DNA of 64,000 bases from Venturia oleaginea (GCA_013176395.1 JABMLP010000003.1:434001-498000); one strand, 5' to 3'; positions 51,240 to 62,808 are shown, counted from the first letter of the stretch. The notes: generated by a model from the letters alone, not told the origin. A program made the numbers and translations.

Positions 51240-53494
51240 ATGCTGGGAGCACTACGAAGATGCACGGCATCCATACCTAGACTAATCGCTTCAGCAACAT
51301 CCTCCTCCAGAGTCCACAGCTTCCGCCCTTCCTCAATATCCTCGCGCATCACTAGAGTACCACGCACAAGAACTTTCCATCAATCCTCAACATGGCTGCA
51401 GAAGGCCGCCATGCGCGAATTGGCAAGCGACGAACAAGAGGCTGTCGATCAATTTCAAGGCCCTTTGACCAAGTTTAATGATCTTGCGACTACAGGCATC
51501 ATTCACGAGAACGTTGTCAAGACTCTTACCGGAGAAATGAAGCTCGAGACCATGACGGAGGTTCAGAGCGCCACAATCACTGCTGCATTGGAGGGCACCG
51601 ATATGTATGGAAGGTTGCAGGAAATAAACAATTGAGATACTAACCGATTTCTAGTATCGCTCAGGCGAGGACCGGCACAGGAAAAACAATTGCTTTCCTC
51701 CTTCCTACCCTCCAACGTATCCTTCAGGCCGACCCAGATCTCGCCCACCGTACGCGAGGAAACAGGACACAAGCCTCCGATATTCGCGCCATAATTATAT
51801 CACCCACTCGCGAACTTGCCGAGCAAATTGGTGAAGAAGCTAAGCGAGTATGCGCAAACACCAATGTTATCGTACAAACCGCAGTTGGTGGCACACAGAA
51901 GAGTATGATGTTACGAAAGACCCAGAGGGAAGGATGTCATATAATGGTTGGAACTCCTGGCCGTCTAAAGGATATTCTCCAGGATCCGTACAGTGGAGTC
52001 GACGCACCCAAGCTAGATTGCTTCGTTCTCGATGAAGCCGATAGACTGCTCGATGCTGGTTTCTGGCCCGAGATTGAGGAGATCCAAAGACTGTGTCCAT
52101 CTCTTCAGGAGAAGGACCGCCAGACCCTGATGTTTTCTGCCACCATTCCCCGTGAAGTCATCCACCTCGTTCGAAAAACTCTCAAAAAAGGATACCAATT
52201 TGTCAAGTGTGTACAGGACAATGAGGCTCCCACCATCGACAGGGTACCTCAAAAGATGGTCTCAGTAGTTGGACTCGAAAATTTTCTCCCGACTTTGTAC
52301 GAGTTGGCCCAACGTGAGATCAAAGCCTCAGAAGAAGGAAGGCCATTCAAGGCTATGGCTTTCTTTCCATCAACTGCAGAGGTTGCACTGGCTGCAAGCA
52401 TATTTCGCCATCTGAGTGGCACAGACGGAAAGCACCCACTCGGCTCGACGAAAATCTATGAGATCCATGCAAAACTCACCCAAGAGCAACGAACGAGGGC
52501 CACAGATTGGTTCAAGAGGGCTGACAGCGCGATCCTCTTCTCCTCAGATGTCACAGCAAGAGGCATGGATTTTCCAAACGTGACCCATGTCATCCAGATT
52601 GGTTCGCCATCGAATCGCGATACCTATATCCATCGAGTTGGACGTACTGGTCGTGCTGGAAAGGAAGGAGAGTCTTGGATTATATTGGCTGAGTTTGACA
52701 TGGGGGAAGCCGGAAGACGTCTCAACAACCTCCCAATCGTACTCGACGACACTCTGCATGCGCCCAAGGTTGACATGTCCACTTCTGCGCAAGTCCCCGC
52801 TCATGTCGCCTCTATCTTGACGGATCTTGGAAAGGCATTGAAGAGGGCGGACTATGGTCTTCTGGCCAAGGCCTATCTTTCAACCCTAGGAGTCTATCAG
52901 CACACTCCACGAAAGCAAACATTAATCGAGGCCATGAACAGACTTGCGCGTTATGGATGGGGCCTGGAGAAACCACCACCGATCAGCGCTGGATTGGCCC
53001 ATAGGCTTGGCATTTCGAAAGTCCCAGGTGTTAACCTTTCCTCGGGCTTTGGGGATGACATGGCTAGCAGCCGTGATGGTGGATCGCGTGGTGGATTTGG
53101 CGACCGAAGAGGATCGTCTCGTGGTGGATTTGGAGACCGAGGGGGATCATCTCGTGGTGGATTTGGAGGGGGAGACAGACCTCCACGACGAGACTTTGAC
53201 GATCGAGGTGGTTCGTCTCATGGACGAGGTGGTTCGTCTCGTGGACGAGGTGGTTCGTCCCGTGGCGGATTTGGTGATCGAGGTGGCTCGTCCCGTGGCG
53301 GATTTGGTGATCGAGGTGGTTCGTCCCGTGGTGGTTTTGGACGAAGTGATGGACCTCCACGACGCGACTACGCTGATCGAAGTGGGTCATTCAGTGGTCG
53401 CGGAGACTCACGAGGAGGCAGCTCTCGCGGATACCAAGGCCGCAACGAGGGCGGCTATGGCGGTAGGAGCTCGGGGGGATATGGCGGTGACTGA
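51240..53494 (+). CDS. mss116: Mitochondrial DEAD-box RNA helicase, MSS116 type
   Basis: Exons 51240-51604 and 51655-53494, giving 734 aa. The protein unwinds and anneals RNA and aids splicing of group I and II introns and mitochondrial expression in the yeast counterpart. Visible: a basic Ser/Arg-rich presequence (RRCTASIPRLIASATSSSRV), the Q-motif region (TMTEVQSATI), motif I ARTGTGKT (about 125), Ia PTRELAEQ, Ib TPGRLKD, II DEADRLLDAGF (about 248), III SAT, the domain-2 motifs SSDVTARGMDFPNVTHVIQIG split near IQ, and HRVGRTGR (VI). A helical C-terminal extension follows, then about 135 residues of RGG/GF-DRGG repeats. The first intron splits Ile just before IAQARTG. Confidence 0.92.
53074..53478 (+). 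repeat. RGG-encoding imperfect tandem repeat
   Basis: Inside the helicase gene. Units of about 30 bp (ggtggatttggagaccgagg and variants) encode SSRGGFGDRG-type repeats. Neighbouring units are almost identical at 53260-53340, so copy number may vary between strains. RGG tails bind RNA. Confidence 0.85.
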
Positions 53495-54508
53495 AGTTGA
53501 CAATGATGCTGGAAACCACTGACTGATCGGTCCTCGATTACGGTATCTTGTTTGCTCATTCTTACTCTTGTCGTTCTTATCCACTCGGATCTGGGTTTTT
53601 GTAATATATAGACGCTACAGCGGATCTGGCATTGGGTTTGGTCTCACGCAAGGCGTATGGTATGGTATGGTTGTCTTACAAGGGAGAAAAGACATGTATA
53701 AAAAGGTATGGATGGGAAATCGACACTCATGAGGCTTTTGGCGGATGGAAAGTGATGTTGGAGTGGTGGCTTGTTTGTTTGTATACCATTTATCCCATAC
53801 TTATATATGGGCGGTTTCAACGCTCACAGTGGTAGCTCTCTTCTTCATGATTGAAAAAAAAGAGCTTTGAATCTTCTAGACACGAGATCAATATTGATTG
53901 GTTGTAGATGAGTGATTGGAAATGTAAATATTGATGATTGGATTTGATATTCACACTAATTGACCCATACTGATGCAGGTTAGCTACACTTGCTATACAT
54001 CTTTGACTCCGACAGTAGAAAAAGTGGAAGCCCCCAAAAAACTCAGACTTCAATCACCGGAGAAAAGACATGGTCGTACGATTTGATTCTCCGGTATTTA
54101 AATGCGGTTTGGAGCATGTAGAAGTGATACTCAAGGCCGATGAGTTCGTAATTCACCCGTATTCCGAGGCAACGAGGAACCGGAGCCTAATACATGTTCT
54201 TATACTACCTTTCCATTCTACGATCCACCTCCATCAAGGTATCAAAAATGCAGTAAGTAGTAGCGAGAGAGACGAAGCCAGCAAGGGAGTAAAGAGGGCC
54301 ATAAAGAAAGGGTGACAACACTCATCCAAATCCAACGAGGAACGCTCATCTAAAGTATCTTATCTCTATCCATCCCCATCGACGTCCAAAGTCATCCCAA
54401 TCATTCCACCAGGGTACGTTGTGCCCAAAATAAAAGGGGGTGCTCATCCTCATCCTCCCTCATAAGTAAGAGGGACAAGCAAACATACCGCCAAAACAAC
54501 CCAAATCA
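53495..54508. other. 1-kb region between convergent genes, nothing found
   Basis: 3' flanks of the helicase and the kinesin. Short open frames, T-rich; no repeat or RNA gene recognised. Confidence 0.5.
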
Positions 54509-57500
54509 TTAAACCCTCATATTTGAAAACCAACTCCCCCGTTTCCCCGCACCGCCACCTTGAACATCCATATCTTTTAACGAACTTATCGTCGGGACAC
54601 CCGCCACAGGTAATTGTTCTCCACCTCCTCCACCTCTCAACGGTTTGGCGATTCTAGAGCCACCAGAAAAGGTAAACGACTGTCCGGACATCGGATCGGC
54701 AAGTCCGCGTGTAGAACCGGCTTTGGCAGCTTCGAGACGCTCTTTGACGGCTGTGAGTTGCACTTCGAATCTAGGTTGGGAATAGTTGTTAGCTTTGTCT
54801 GATCGTTTTTGAGATCGAGGTGATGGTACGATTTCCCAATTCTCCGAGAAAACAGAATTCCAATCTTCCCCGCGCGGGAAGGTAGGGTTGTTTTCGAAGT
54901 TCTTTGAGGTTTCGTAGTTCGTAGGAACAACGACCTGGTCTTCTTGCTCTTCCTCTTCCTCTTCCTCTGATGATAACGGGGGAGTATGGAAAGTGGTAGC
55001 TAACCGATGATTTGCTTGCGTCAATTTCTCTTGGCTGTCTTGTAGCAAGCTCTCCAGGCTCTGAATGCGCTCGTTTCGTGCAATGAGTTTTCGCTCGGCG
55101 ATCGCGACGTCCTTCTTCAAGCTGTTATTTTGCTCAACGAGCTGGCGTTGGACCACAGTGAGTTGTTCGAGATTGCGCTCAAGGAAGGCCATCTTCTTTT
55201 GTTGAGCGCGATTGTTGGACGTTCGAAGAACGTTGTTGTATTGTTCTCGGGTCTCATCGAGAGAAATTTCGAGTTCCACAACCTGGAAGATGATGAGTAG
55301 TAATTTCACGCCAACAAAGAGAAAGGGGTACTCACCCTCTCGCATCGATTCTGCAAGTCCCGCATGAGCGACTTCTTCATAGCGTCAAATTCAGCAATCT
55401 GCTGCTGAATCGTCTTGCCATTAGTCGACCCATTCGTAGCAATGCCATTGACAGCAGCAGCACCGCTTCGAATGCGTTGCTGAAGAAGCTCAATCTCCTG
55501 CTTCAGTTTGTTGTTCTCCTCAGTCTTGCGCGTCATGTCTTCAGTGAGCTCGGCAACATGCTCAGTCTCGCCACTTTGTCGGCTGCCATAGGCATCCGCC
55601 AATCGAGCCTTGACTGTTTCGACATCTTGAGTGTTGAGCTTGCCTTCAAGAGAGCCTCATACTCGGCCTGGACTTGGGCCAATCGCGTCTCCAAAGCTTC
55701 TCTTCGCAGCATAGCAGCCTCTTCTTGCTCGCTCTTTTGCGTCAGAGTGAGCTCGGACTGTCGAACAATACCTTGCGATTCCAGCAAGTTCCGTCGGAGA
55801 TCTCGTAAAGACTCGGGAGAGATTGTTTCTGATTCTTGAAGCGCATCGATGCTCTCGATGACGTTTCGAATGCTTCGCTCATTGTCGCTAAACATCTCTC
55901 CGTGAAGATCAAATCCAGCCATCATGGTCGCCATCCGCTCACGTTTCGTGCGCTCCTTCTCGTCGAGGTGAGTGCCATTCTCGCGTGCTGAGATCTTCGC
56001 ATCCAGAAGTTGCTTCTTGACATCATCAAGCTCCGCAGTGAGTTCCGCATTGGCCTCCTTTAGGCTATCCATGGTGATCCTCTCCTCCCGAGCTTCGAAG
56101 GTGATCTTCTCGATTTGCATCCGCAGCTCATTGATCTCGCCTGTCAAACGCTCATTATCCCTGCTTGACTGCAAGTCGTGATTTCGTAACTGAGAGAGCT
56201 CTTCTTTTGCCTCCCGATATCCCTTCTCGGCGTTGACAAGAAGGCTCTCTTTCTCCGCAATCTGGTCTTGCAATTCATTTTCTCGCCGTAAAAATTCTTC
56301 CCGCTCATCCTTGTCCAGACCGATGGGCGTGCCTGCGCGCTCAATCTCCAGCCGTGAATCAGGTCGCGGCGAAGGTGAATCCGGACGTTTATCAGAGCTG
56401 GCCAGTCGTGTGGGTGTCGCAGGTGGTTGTGGCTTCGTTTCTGCCTTCTTCGGCACAAGTCCAGCTGCAATGGGAGCCACCCATGCCTCTTTCGGCACCG
56501 CCTCGCCTTTACGCCACGACTGCAACTCGCTTTCCACGGTTGGGATCCAGTCCTCGTATTTGGATATCCGCGACCGTGCTTCCCTGAGTAGAATCTTGAG
56601 TTCTGCTGGACTGAGTTCCGCATTGACCTTGGCCTTGTTCTTGATCGACTTCGCCCTAGTACCAAACCGCAATGTGCCGAGTGTTTCCTGGTCGTTGTAA
56701 CTGCTAGGCGAGCAATTGACCACAAGGGTTGTCCTGGAATTACCTCCCAATGATTCTTGCAGAATTCGAGTCAATTTCGAGTCTCGATATGGAACGTGAG
56801 TCGATTTGCCGTCCGTCAAGGAGTTGATGACCATGCCCAGCGCACTCAAACTCTTGTTGATCTTTTTCGCTTCCTCGAGGGTTGTTCCAGTGGCACCGGT
56901 CTTACCGATTTTTTCACTGCCAGCAAGATCTACCAAGAAGAGTTGTCCGCTTTTCGACGAGCCAGTTTCAACGTTCTTCTGTGTAACCGTGATGACGAAA
57001 ATCGAATGGGATCGTGAAGACTCCTGATTCATATTCGTTGCTGCCACCATTCGCGCATCTCCACCTCTTCTCATAACCTCAAAGACCTCTGAGACCGAAG
57101 AAACGTAAACCTCTAACAATCCCTTGACGTAGACACCTCGATTCTTCTCTTCGTGTATAGGCAGATTGTCATTTTTGGGCACCAGCAAATCCCTGATCCG
57201 TTCCATGTAGATTTCCATGTAACTGACGCGGACTGTATATTCGATGGTTTCGGCACTCCGCATGATCTTGTCAAAAATTTGTTCCACGATTCGAGGAATG
57301 ATTCCCTTTCCTTCAGCATCGTCGATGTCCGCACCCATCATAGTGTATGATTTACCAGCTCCAGTCTGGCCATATGCGAAGACTGTTCCATTGTAGCCAT
57401 CCAGGATATCGTCCACGGTGGATCGGATCGAGAAATCGAAGACATCGGATTGGCGTGAGTTCATGTCAAAGACGCGGTCGAAAGTGAAAGCGCCCTGGGC

Positions 57501-57786
57501 GCCCTCGGACTACGGCAGAGTTAGTATTCCCATGATCTTGTTCCAGCTACTTCGTCAAGCCTACCTGGATACTACATGTGTCCTCGGTCTCGAAATGCAC
57601 GATAGGCTGTCCGCCACTTGCTATCTCGAGTTTGTTCTGCGGCCGAAAACGCGCCACCACTGTTCCTTATTAGTTCGTTCTTCGAGGAGAGATTTCATGG
57701 TATGTTGGTACCTTTGATGGTGTTCGGAGTCCTGCAACATGGTCAGTCTTCAGGATTCGAGAGGTATGCAAGGAGACTCACGCCAT
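54509..57786 (-). CDS. kinA: Conventional kinesin (kinesin-1 heavy chain) with an apparent one-base frameshift
   Basis: Exons 57786-57782 (5 nt), 57731-57712 (20 nt), 57659-57565, 57509-55336, 55282-55005, 54770-54509; about 944 aa once one missing base is allowed for. Plus-end motor for organelle and vesicle transport along microtubules. Motor domain: TIKVVARFRPQNK, P-loop AYGQTGAGKS, switch I NQESSRSHS, switch II LVDLAGSEKIGKTGA, KINKSLSALG, HVPYRDSKLTRILQ. A neck and long coiled coil follow, ending with the kinesin-1 tail FEVQLTAVKERLEAAKAGST. Exon 4 shifts frame near 55646-55650: YEALL in one frame, EGKLNTQDVETVKARLADAY in the next; restoring one G would fit. The 234-nt stretch 54771-55004 is taken as an in-frame intron (GTTAGC...CTAACAAC...CCTAG). 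Confidence 0.87.
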
Positions 57787-58854
57787 GGTTGTTTGTATGC
57801 TGGCTGACCTGTGGCCTAGCGGCCAAGTTCTTGTTCTTCAATTCACTGCGTGTATGTCGACTGTCCTCGTCGCAAAGGGGTTGCAGTTGTTGTCCTTTTG
57901 CGCACGGAGTAATCGCTCTCTGGCAGTTAGCTTTGGTCGACTTGAATTCGCTTTATATGACAGGGGTGTGCGGTCGACGGGTATTGCAGAAACCAAAGTT
58001 CGCGCTGGCTATATTGGCGGTTCGGGGAACAGAAGAAGAGAAGGCTGCAGATGTGGTTCTGTCATGGGGGATTTTTGAATGTTATGGTGTCAACAGGCCC
58101 CAACTTGTTAACATTTGCTGTTGGAGGGCCCGACGCGACAGCACTCGACTGAAAACACCCTCTTGACACACGGCAGTATTGCTTTTTCATAGAAACACAT
58201 GTTTATTTAATGTTCCTTTCTTATGACATTTGTCTGGACAAGTGGCCAACACATGATTTTGGGTAATTTTGGAGCCAAGCATTGTCGTCCCTGTAAGCCG
58301 ATAAGGCATGGGAACACAACAGGTGTCCATGCATGAATCCGCAGTGTGCATCCATCATCGGTGATGGCGGATGATTGGCTCCATCTGGTCAAATACTTCT
58401 GAAGCAGAAGAAACCAAGGCACAAATATGGAGCAAGGGACGTAGATCTTCTATTCAACTAAGATGCATTTCTGTCGGATAAGTACTTCCGAGGCCCATGA
58501 AATCCTACAATATTCAAAGGAGCAATTACGACTAGCAAGTACTTGAGCATTTCTGCAGTCATCTGGCTGAGTACAATTACTAACACTTAGATAAACACAG
58601 GCTCAAAGCTTGCGGCAAAATATTAATTCTCACGGGTATCCGATTCCTGATCGCTCTGCTAAACCTTGTCTGCTTGCTCAATTCGAAGAACGCGAGTTCC
58701 ATATACTCCTAACGCCAATTCCGTCCAAAATGCCCTATGTCCCAACGCCAGTATAGCCAATCGCCCTTAATTGGGGATGCCTTCTAATCAAAGATTGTTA
58801 TATCCTTTACTGGTCATTCATGATTCGCTTCCCACATCATGTCATAGCCCAACT
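57787..58854. other. Upstream region of kinesin, nothing else found
   Basis: 1.07 kb between the kinesin start and the RAD6 stop. A 182-codon frame (57618-58166, plus) runs antisense to kinesin exons and has no domain; not called. Confidence 0.5.
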
Positions 58855-59528
58855 TCAATCCTCCCAACTCTTTTCGACAGTCTCTCTCACACGCTTGCCA
58901 TACTCTTTGCGGTTCTCTTTGTATAGGTTCGAGGCTTCGACGTTGGCAGGCGAAGATGTGTTGGGGTCATTCAGCAGACTGCAACCGAATTAGTCTGATG
59001 ACACGAGTGGTAGTGCCATGACTCTACTCACCTCTGGATGCTGGTTAAGATAGCAGCAACGTCGTAAGTTGGACTCCATCGGTTTTGCAATATATCCAAG
59101 CAGAGTTCTCCCGAGGCGTATACGTTTGGGTGGAACATTTGGCTGATGAACTTGACGCCGGGTGGTTTGTTGGGGTATGCTTCCTCGAAATGCATGACCA
59201 ATCTGAAGGTCCCGTCTTCGAAGGGTGTGTCCGCGGGGCCGATGATCACAGCATTCCTATCCGTACTGATCAGCTCTTGATCCTTTCCATATTACCACTA
59301 CAGCTTCCTACCATGTCATAACGTTGTCCGGAACGGGAGAGGCGGATACTCCAGCCGGGGGATCGGTTTGCATGCGCTATGGTTTCTATTAGTCAAGCTT
59401 CTTCACGGTCAATGAACCGAATGAAAAGGCCAGTCAAACGAGAGTTGAAGAGCGTTGCGAAGGATTTATCGAGGATCGCCACATACTTTAAAGTCCCGCA
59501 TGAGACGGCGGCGAGCTGGCGACGACAT
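58855..59528 (-). CDS. RAD6: Ubiquitin-conjugating enzyme E2 RAD6
   Basis: Exons 59528-59487, 59376-59312, 59256-59032, 58978-58855, giving exactly 151 aa as in Pezizomycotina RAD6 proteins. Role: with RAD18, PCNA ubiquitination in DNA-damage tolerance; with BRE1, histone H2B ubiquitination; with UBR1, N-end-rule degradation. Seen: [40 protein letters not shown], the HPN motif in [10 protein letters not shown], catalytic Cys in [13 protein letters not shown] (residue about 88), [15 protein letters not shown] and C-terminal [11 protein letters not shown]. It lacks the long acidic tail of yeast RAD6, as is usual in filamentous fungi. A non-LTR-like element is inserted 243 bp upstream of its start. 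Confidence 0.95.
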
Positions 59529-59770
59529 GATGGCGGTAAGACGATGTAGATGTTCGATGAGGTTGGGAAAGGTTCAGGGCAGGCGAAGAGGCAGGCTTTA
59601 TATAGGAGGTTCAGGTTCGGGTATTTCAGCGACTTGGTGTTCGTTGCTGTCGGAGCGCAGAGTGTGGATTGTGATGTGAAGTACAATGAGGGGCGAGAGT
59701 CAGGGTCAAAAGGCACGTGAGCATGACCTCAGCCTGATTGTGAAGAAGTATATGCACAACGAGTATCAAC

Positions 59771-61111
59771 AAACAACAGAGAAGGAACACACAGCGAGAA
59801 CTCAATTCTTGGAATTTACAGAAGTATCATCTAAAGATCATCAAAACACACCTGCCAGTGGCCGCTCCGGCCTCTAGACGCCATCGCGCGTCCCTCAGCG
59901 TCGATGAGGTACCTCTAGAGTCGCCGTCGCGGCCACGGCAGAGCAAGCACACGAATACCACGAGCAAGCTACACGAACGATGCGTCCATCAAAGACAACA
60001 TCAACCATCTAGTCACCATCTAGCGACACGGGGTACGACGACGGAGCTCAAATACCCCACAGCTTCACAGTTACTTTTCAAACCCATAGTCGCGATGCGC
60101 TTCCCGACCAGCCTATCACCCCAGATAACACTGCGACGTCCCGAATCGACGAGCCACCGATAGAAAGGCATCACCTTCTACGCAACTCGAACACCAGACG
60201 CCCGGCATACAACGATCGACACCACACAATACTGCAATTACTAGACAACCTCTTCCAACATCTCAGCAAACCGTCCTGCTACAAGCTGTTGTCCAGAGCC
60301 TTGAGCTTTTCCCCAAACTGTTGCGTCCCAATTATGGCAGTGGCAAGAGGAGGTGCGCGACACAGTAAGCAGTAAGGGCGCATAGAAGGAGCCTATTAGC
60401 GGCAAATCCCCTCCTTGTAAGCTGGCAGACGTAGCCTTGAGCCTCTCCCCAGACTGTTGCGTCCCAGTTATGGCATTGGCAAGAGAAGGCGCGCGATACA
60501 GCAAGTAGGGAGAACGATTAGCAGGAGATAGGCTCCGACTATAAGACGGCAGGTCTATAGCACGATCGGCGCCATACAATACGGCAGCTACCAGACAGCC
60601 TCATCTACGGGCATACCCGGAGTATCACACCCAAGCATCGAAATCACGACTGCGATGGTTACTTATTGTCTCCAGCATCACAAAACCAAATACACTGCCG
60701 CATAGGAATCTGGTGTAAGGCAACTTTCACAAGCAGAAACATACTTAGGGAACCCATTGGCCTTGAGGGATAAGGCGAAACAGATAGACAAAGCTGAGCA
60801 TTAGAGGGAGACTGTAGGTAGAAGGATAGCAAAACACGAGGCATTGCCTCTTGGAGTCTACATAGCACAGATATACTAGCAGAATAACCAGTATCTACAA
60901 GAGCCAGCAGGCATTTGGAGATACTGGTTAAGGGTAAAGGGGGAGGACCGAGGGTACAGCTGCTCTTGTTTCGGTGAACAGGGCGAAGTGGGGCGCGGTG
61001 GGTTATATAATCTATCACGTGTCGGCTGTCCGATGAAGTCCTCCTAACCGGACATAGCTGCGTGATTAAGCGGCTGCAACCGAGTAGGATAAAATCAATC
61101 AATCAATCAAT
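59771..61111 (+). mobile_element. Non-LTR-like retroelement, copy 2
   Basis: A 1341-bp segment flanked by a perfect 14-bp direct repeat caacgagtatcaac (59757-59770 and 61112-61125). The 3' end is a (TCAA)n tail (about 61093-61111). It is homologous, in inverted orientation, to 40298-41903: shared blocks include gccagtggccgctccggcct near the 5' end, the actgttgcgtcccagttatg block, and the region just before the tail. It lacks the 353-bp duplication but has an extra stretch of about 80-95 bp near 60030-60110. Its frames are short, with no RT or endonuclease motifs. It sits upstream of RAD6. Confidence 0.8.
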
Positions 61112-61542
61112 CAACGAGTATCAACTTATACCGGCGTCCACTCATGGATGTCGCAAACGAAGAAAACGACCACAAGTTGTTTTCTCACTCCATGGTGAAT
61201 GTGGTCTCGTACCAAACTTAGCAAGGGCATTGCTCCACAGCCCTTCAGTTCATTCACGTACCGGTACTTGCATTCCCGTTTCAATCCTTTTCAAAAGCCG
61301 AAGCACATGTTTAGGGACGAGTTTCGGATTCAATATTGATTTGGAAAAGTCCATGGCAGTTCTTGATAACGAACTCGTTGGAGAGTTAGAAACATCGAAT
61401 CAAGATGGATCCTGGATCCTTGGAATCCATCGATAGTAATGTGAAGTTGGAAGAAAGTTTTCGGGGTTTTTGAATCCACACGTTCCGTGGGGTCAGCCTG
61501 GCCACTGGGGTAAGACGCGCCGAGTCACTTGTCTTTCCCAAC

Positions 61543-61815
61543 TTGAAAGTGCAAAGATTGAGCTTAGAGGTATGTTACCGTTTTGCGGATAGATATTGCC
61601 TTCCAAAGATAGCTAATGAAGCTGCAGAATATATCTCACACGTCCCAAGCCCACGACCTGGAGTCGAAAGATATGGGACCCGAATTCCTTGCAACCCTGC
61701 ATTGACCGCTTATCTCAAGGATATCGAGGAGCAGATGTGTGAGGATAGGGATCGCCAATCACGTTATGACGGCAAAACTGTGACAACAGTCCTAACCAGC
61801 GATGAATCACTGTAA
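61543..61815 (+). pseudogene. Possible BTB-protein fragment
   Basis: The open frame has no clear ATG start. It reads LSLEVCYRFADRYCLPKIAN followed by EAAEYI, like the helical part after the BTB fold in fungal BTB/POZ proteins (E/A-VYRFADKY pattern), then an unrelated polar tail and a stop at 61815. There is no BTB core upstream within a compatible frame, so this would be only a remnant. Weak assignment. Confidence 0.25.
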
Positions 61816-62040
61816 GGTATGTACTCGGATCTTCGCCGAATTGCTTGCTGGGGCATTAACCTAGATCTCATATTTCAAACGCAGACATGCAGACACGCAG
61901 TCCTCTCATGAAATCAACTGTAGATTTGCACGATTCAATTGTCCAAATAATAGAGTTATATCGCTCAGTCTGGGTACCAATCCCCCATCATCAAAACACA
62001 AATTGGTCAATGACAGTAGCTCTCGTCCACATCTCCACCA

Positions 62041-62334
62041 TCAGATCTTCGCCTTCCCGAATACTCCCTCCATCTCACCCAACCACTTCTTCATAATCGG
62101 CCCAGTCTTCTCCGGCACCTCAAGCGTCTGCCAATGCCTGCCCTCCACTTCCTCAACCTTCAAATCCGGCAACAAACCAGCCTGCTGTACCACATAAATG
62201 TCTTGGAGTTTAAGGTGCAAATCGTGTTGGGCCTCGTTGAGCCTTTGTAATTTCATGGGCTTCTAGACCATCCTTTTCTGCGTGTAGATTTTCTCGTCAC
62301 CGTAGTTGATTGCCTTTCGCTTGAAGCCTGTCAT
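62041..62334 (-). pseudogene. Fragment resembling the C-terminus of an alpha/beta hydrolase
   Basis: Reading leftwards, the Met at 62334 starts MTGFKRKAINYGDEKIYTQK, followed by an in-frame TAG. The same frame continues with MKLQRLNEAQHDLHLKLQDI and then EGRHWQTLEVPEKTGPIMKK plus WLGEM before the stop at 62041. GRHW-x-x-LE-x-PE...W(L) resembles the catalytic-His region (GHW-x-x-x-E-x-PE) at the C-terminus of epoxide-hydrolase-like alpha/beta hydrolases. The nucleophile elbow is absent. A decayed fragment is the best reading. Confidence 0.4.
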
Positions 62335-62649
62335 GTTAGATAGTAGTGACAGGTTAGTTCTTTGGTACTGCTGATAAGAAAGTCGAAGGGACGGATGTGC
62401 CTCTTCTAGTTTATACATTCTTCGTCAAACATAGACACACAATGTCCTACATTATCTCATTCACGACTTCTGCTCTATTCGTGAACAAATGTGTAAGAAA
62501 CAAGTAGTGGAAGAGGATAGGAAAATGGTAATGTAGAATGATTGAACAAAAAGGTCGTATGTGACCACTCTCGACCGTCATTTCTTCGCCCGATGCACAA
62601 TATGGATTCTACCATAGCTTACCAGGCCCGGTCCCTTCAAAGATCGTAC

Positions 62650-62808
62650 TCAAACAGGCTCCAGAGCATATCTGTCCGCCGGCTCGACAAGCCTTGTACC
62701 ATCTCCACTGTTAACCACACCCCCTCGTATCACAACACTCATAACTCCCAGTCGCCGAACTTTCTTGCCCTCAGCCTTATATTTCACCTCATCCAGCAAT
62801 CCACTCTT
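62650..62808 (-). pseudogene. C-terminal fragment of a MOSC-domain protein
   Basis: Minus-strand frame of 52 codons: KSGLLDEVKYKAEGKKVRRL, GVMSVVIRGGVVNSGDGTRL, then a Pro-containing end finishing ALEPV and a natural stop. The pattern R-x-GVM-x-V-(V/I)-x-GG-x-V-x-x-GD ... LEPV is that of the last strand-loop of MOSC domains (molybdenum cofactor sulfurase C-terminal family). The frame is closed by a stop immediately upstream, next to the G11 run, and I find no N-terminal part in the following 1.2 kb, so the gene is truncated here. Confidence 0.45.

Noticed and set aside
57618..58166. 182-codon plus-strand frame
   Set aside because: Antisense to the kinesin first exons; no domain.
61062..61436. 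124-codon frame crossing the right border of element copy 2
   Set aside because: Starts inside the element tail and target duplication; the open frame is accidental.
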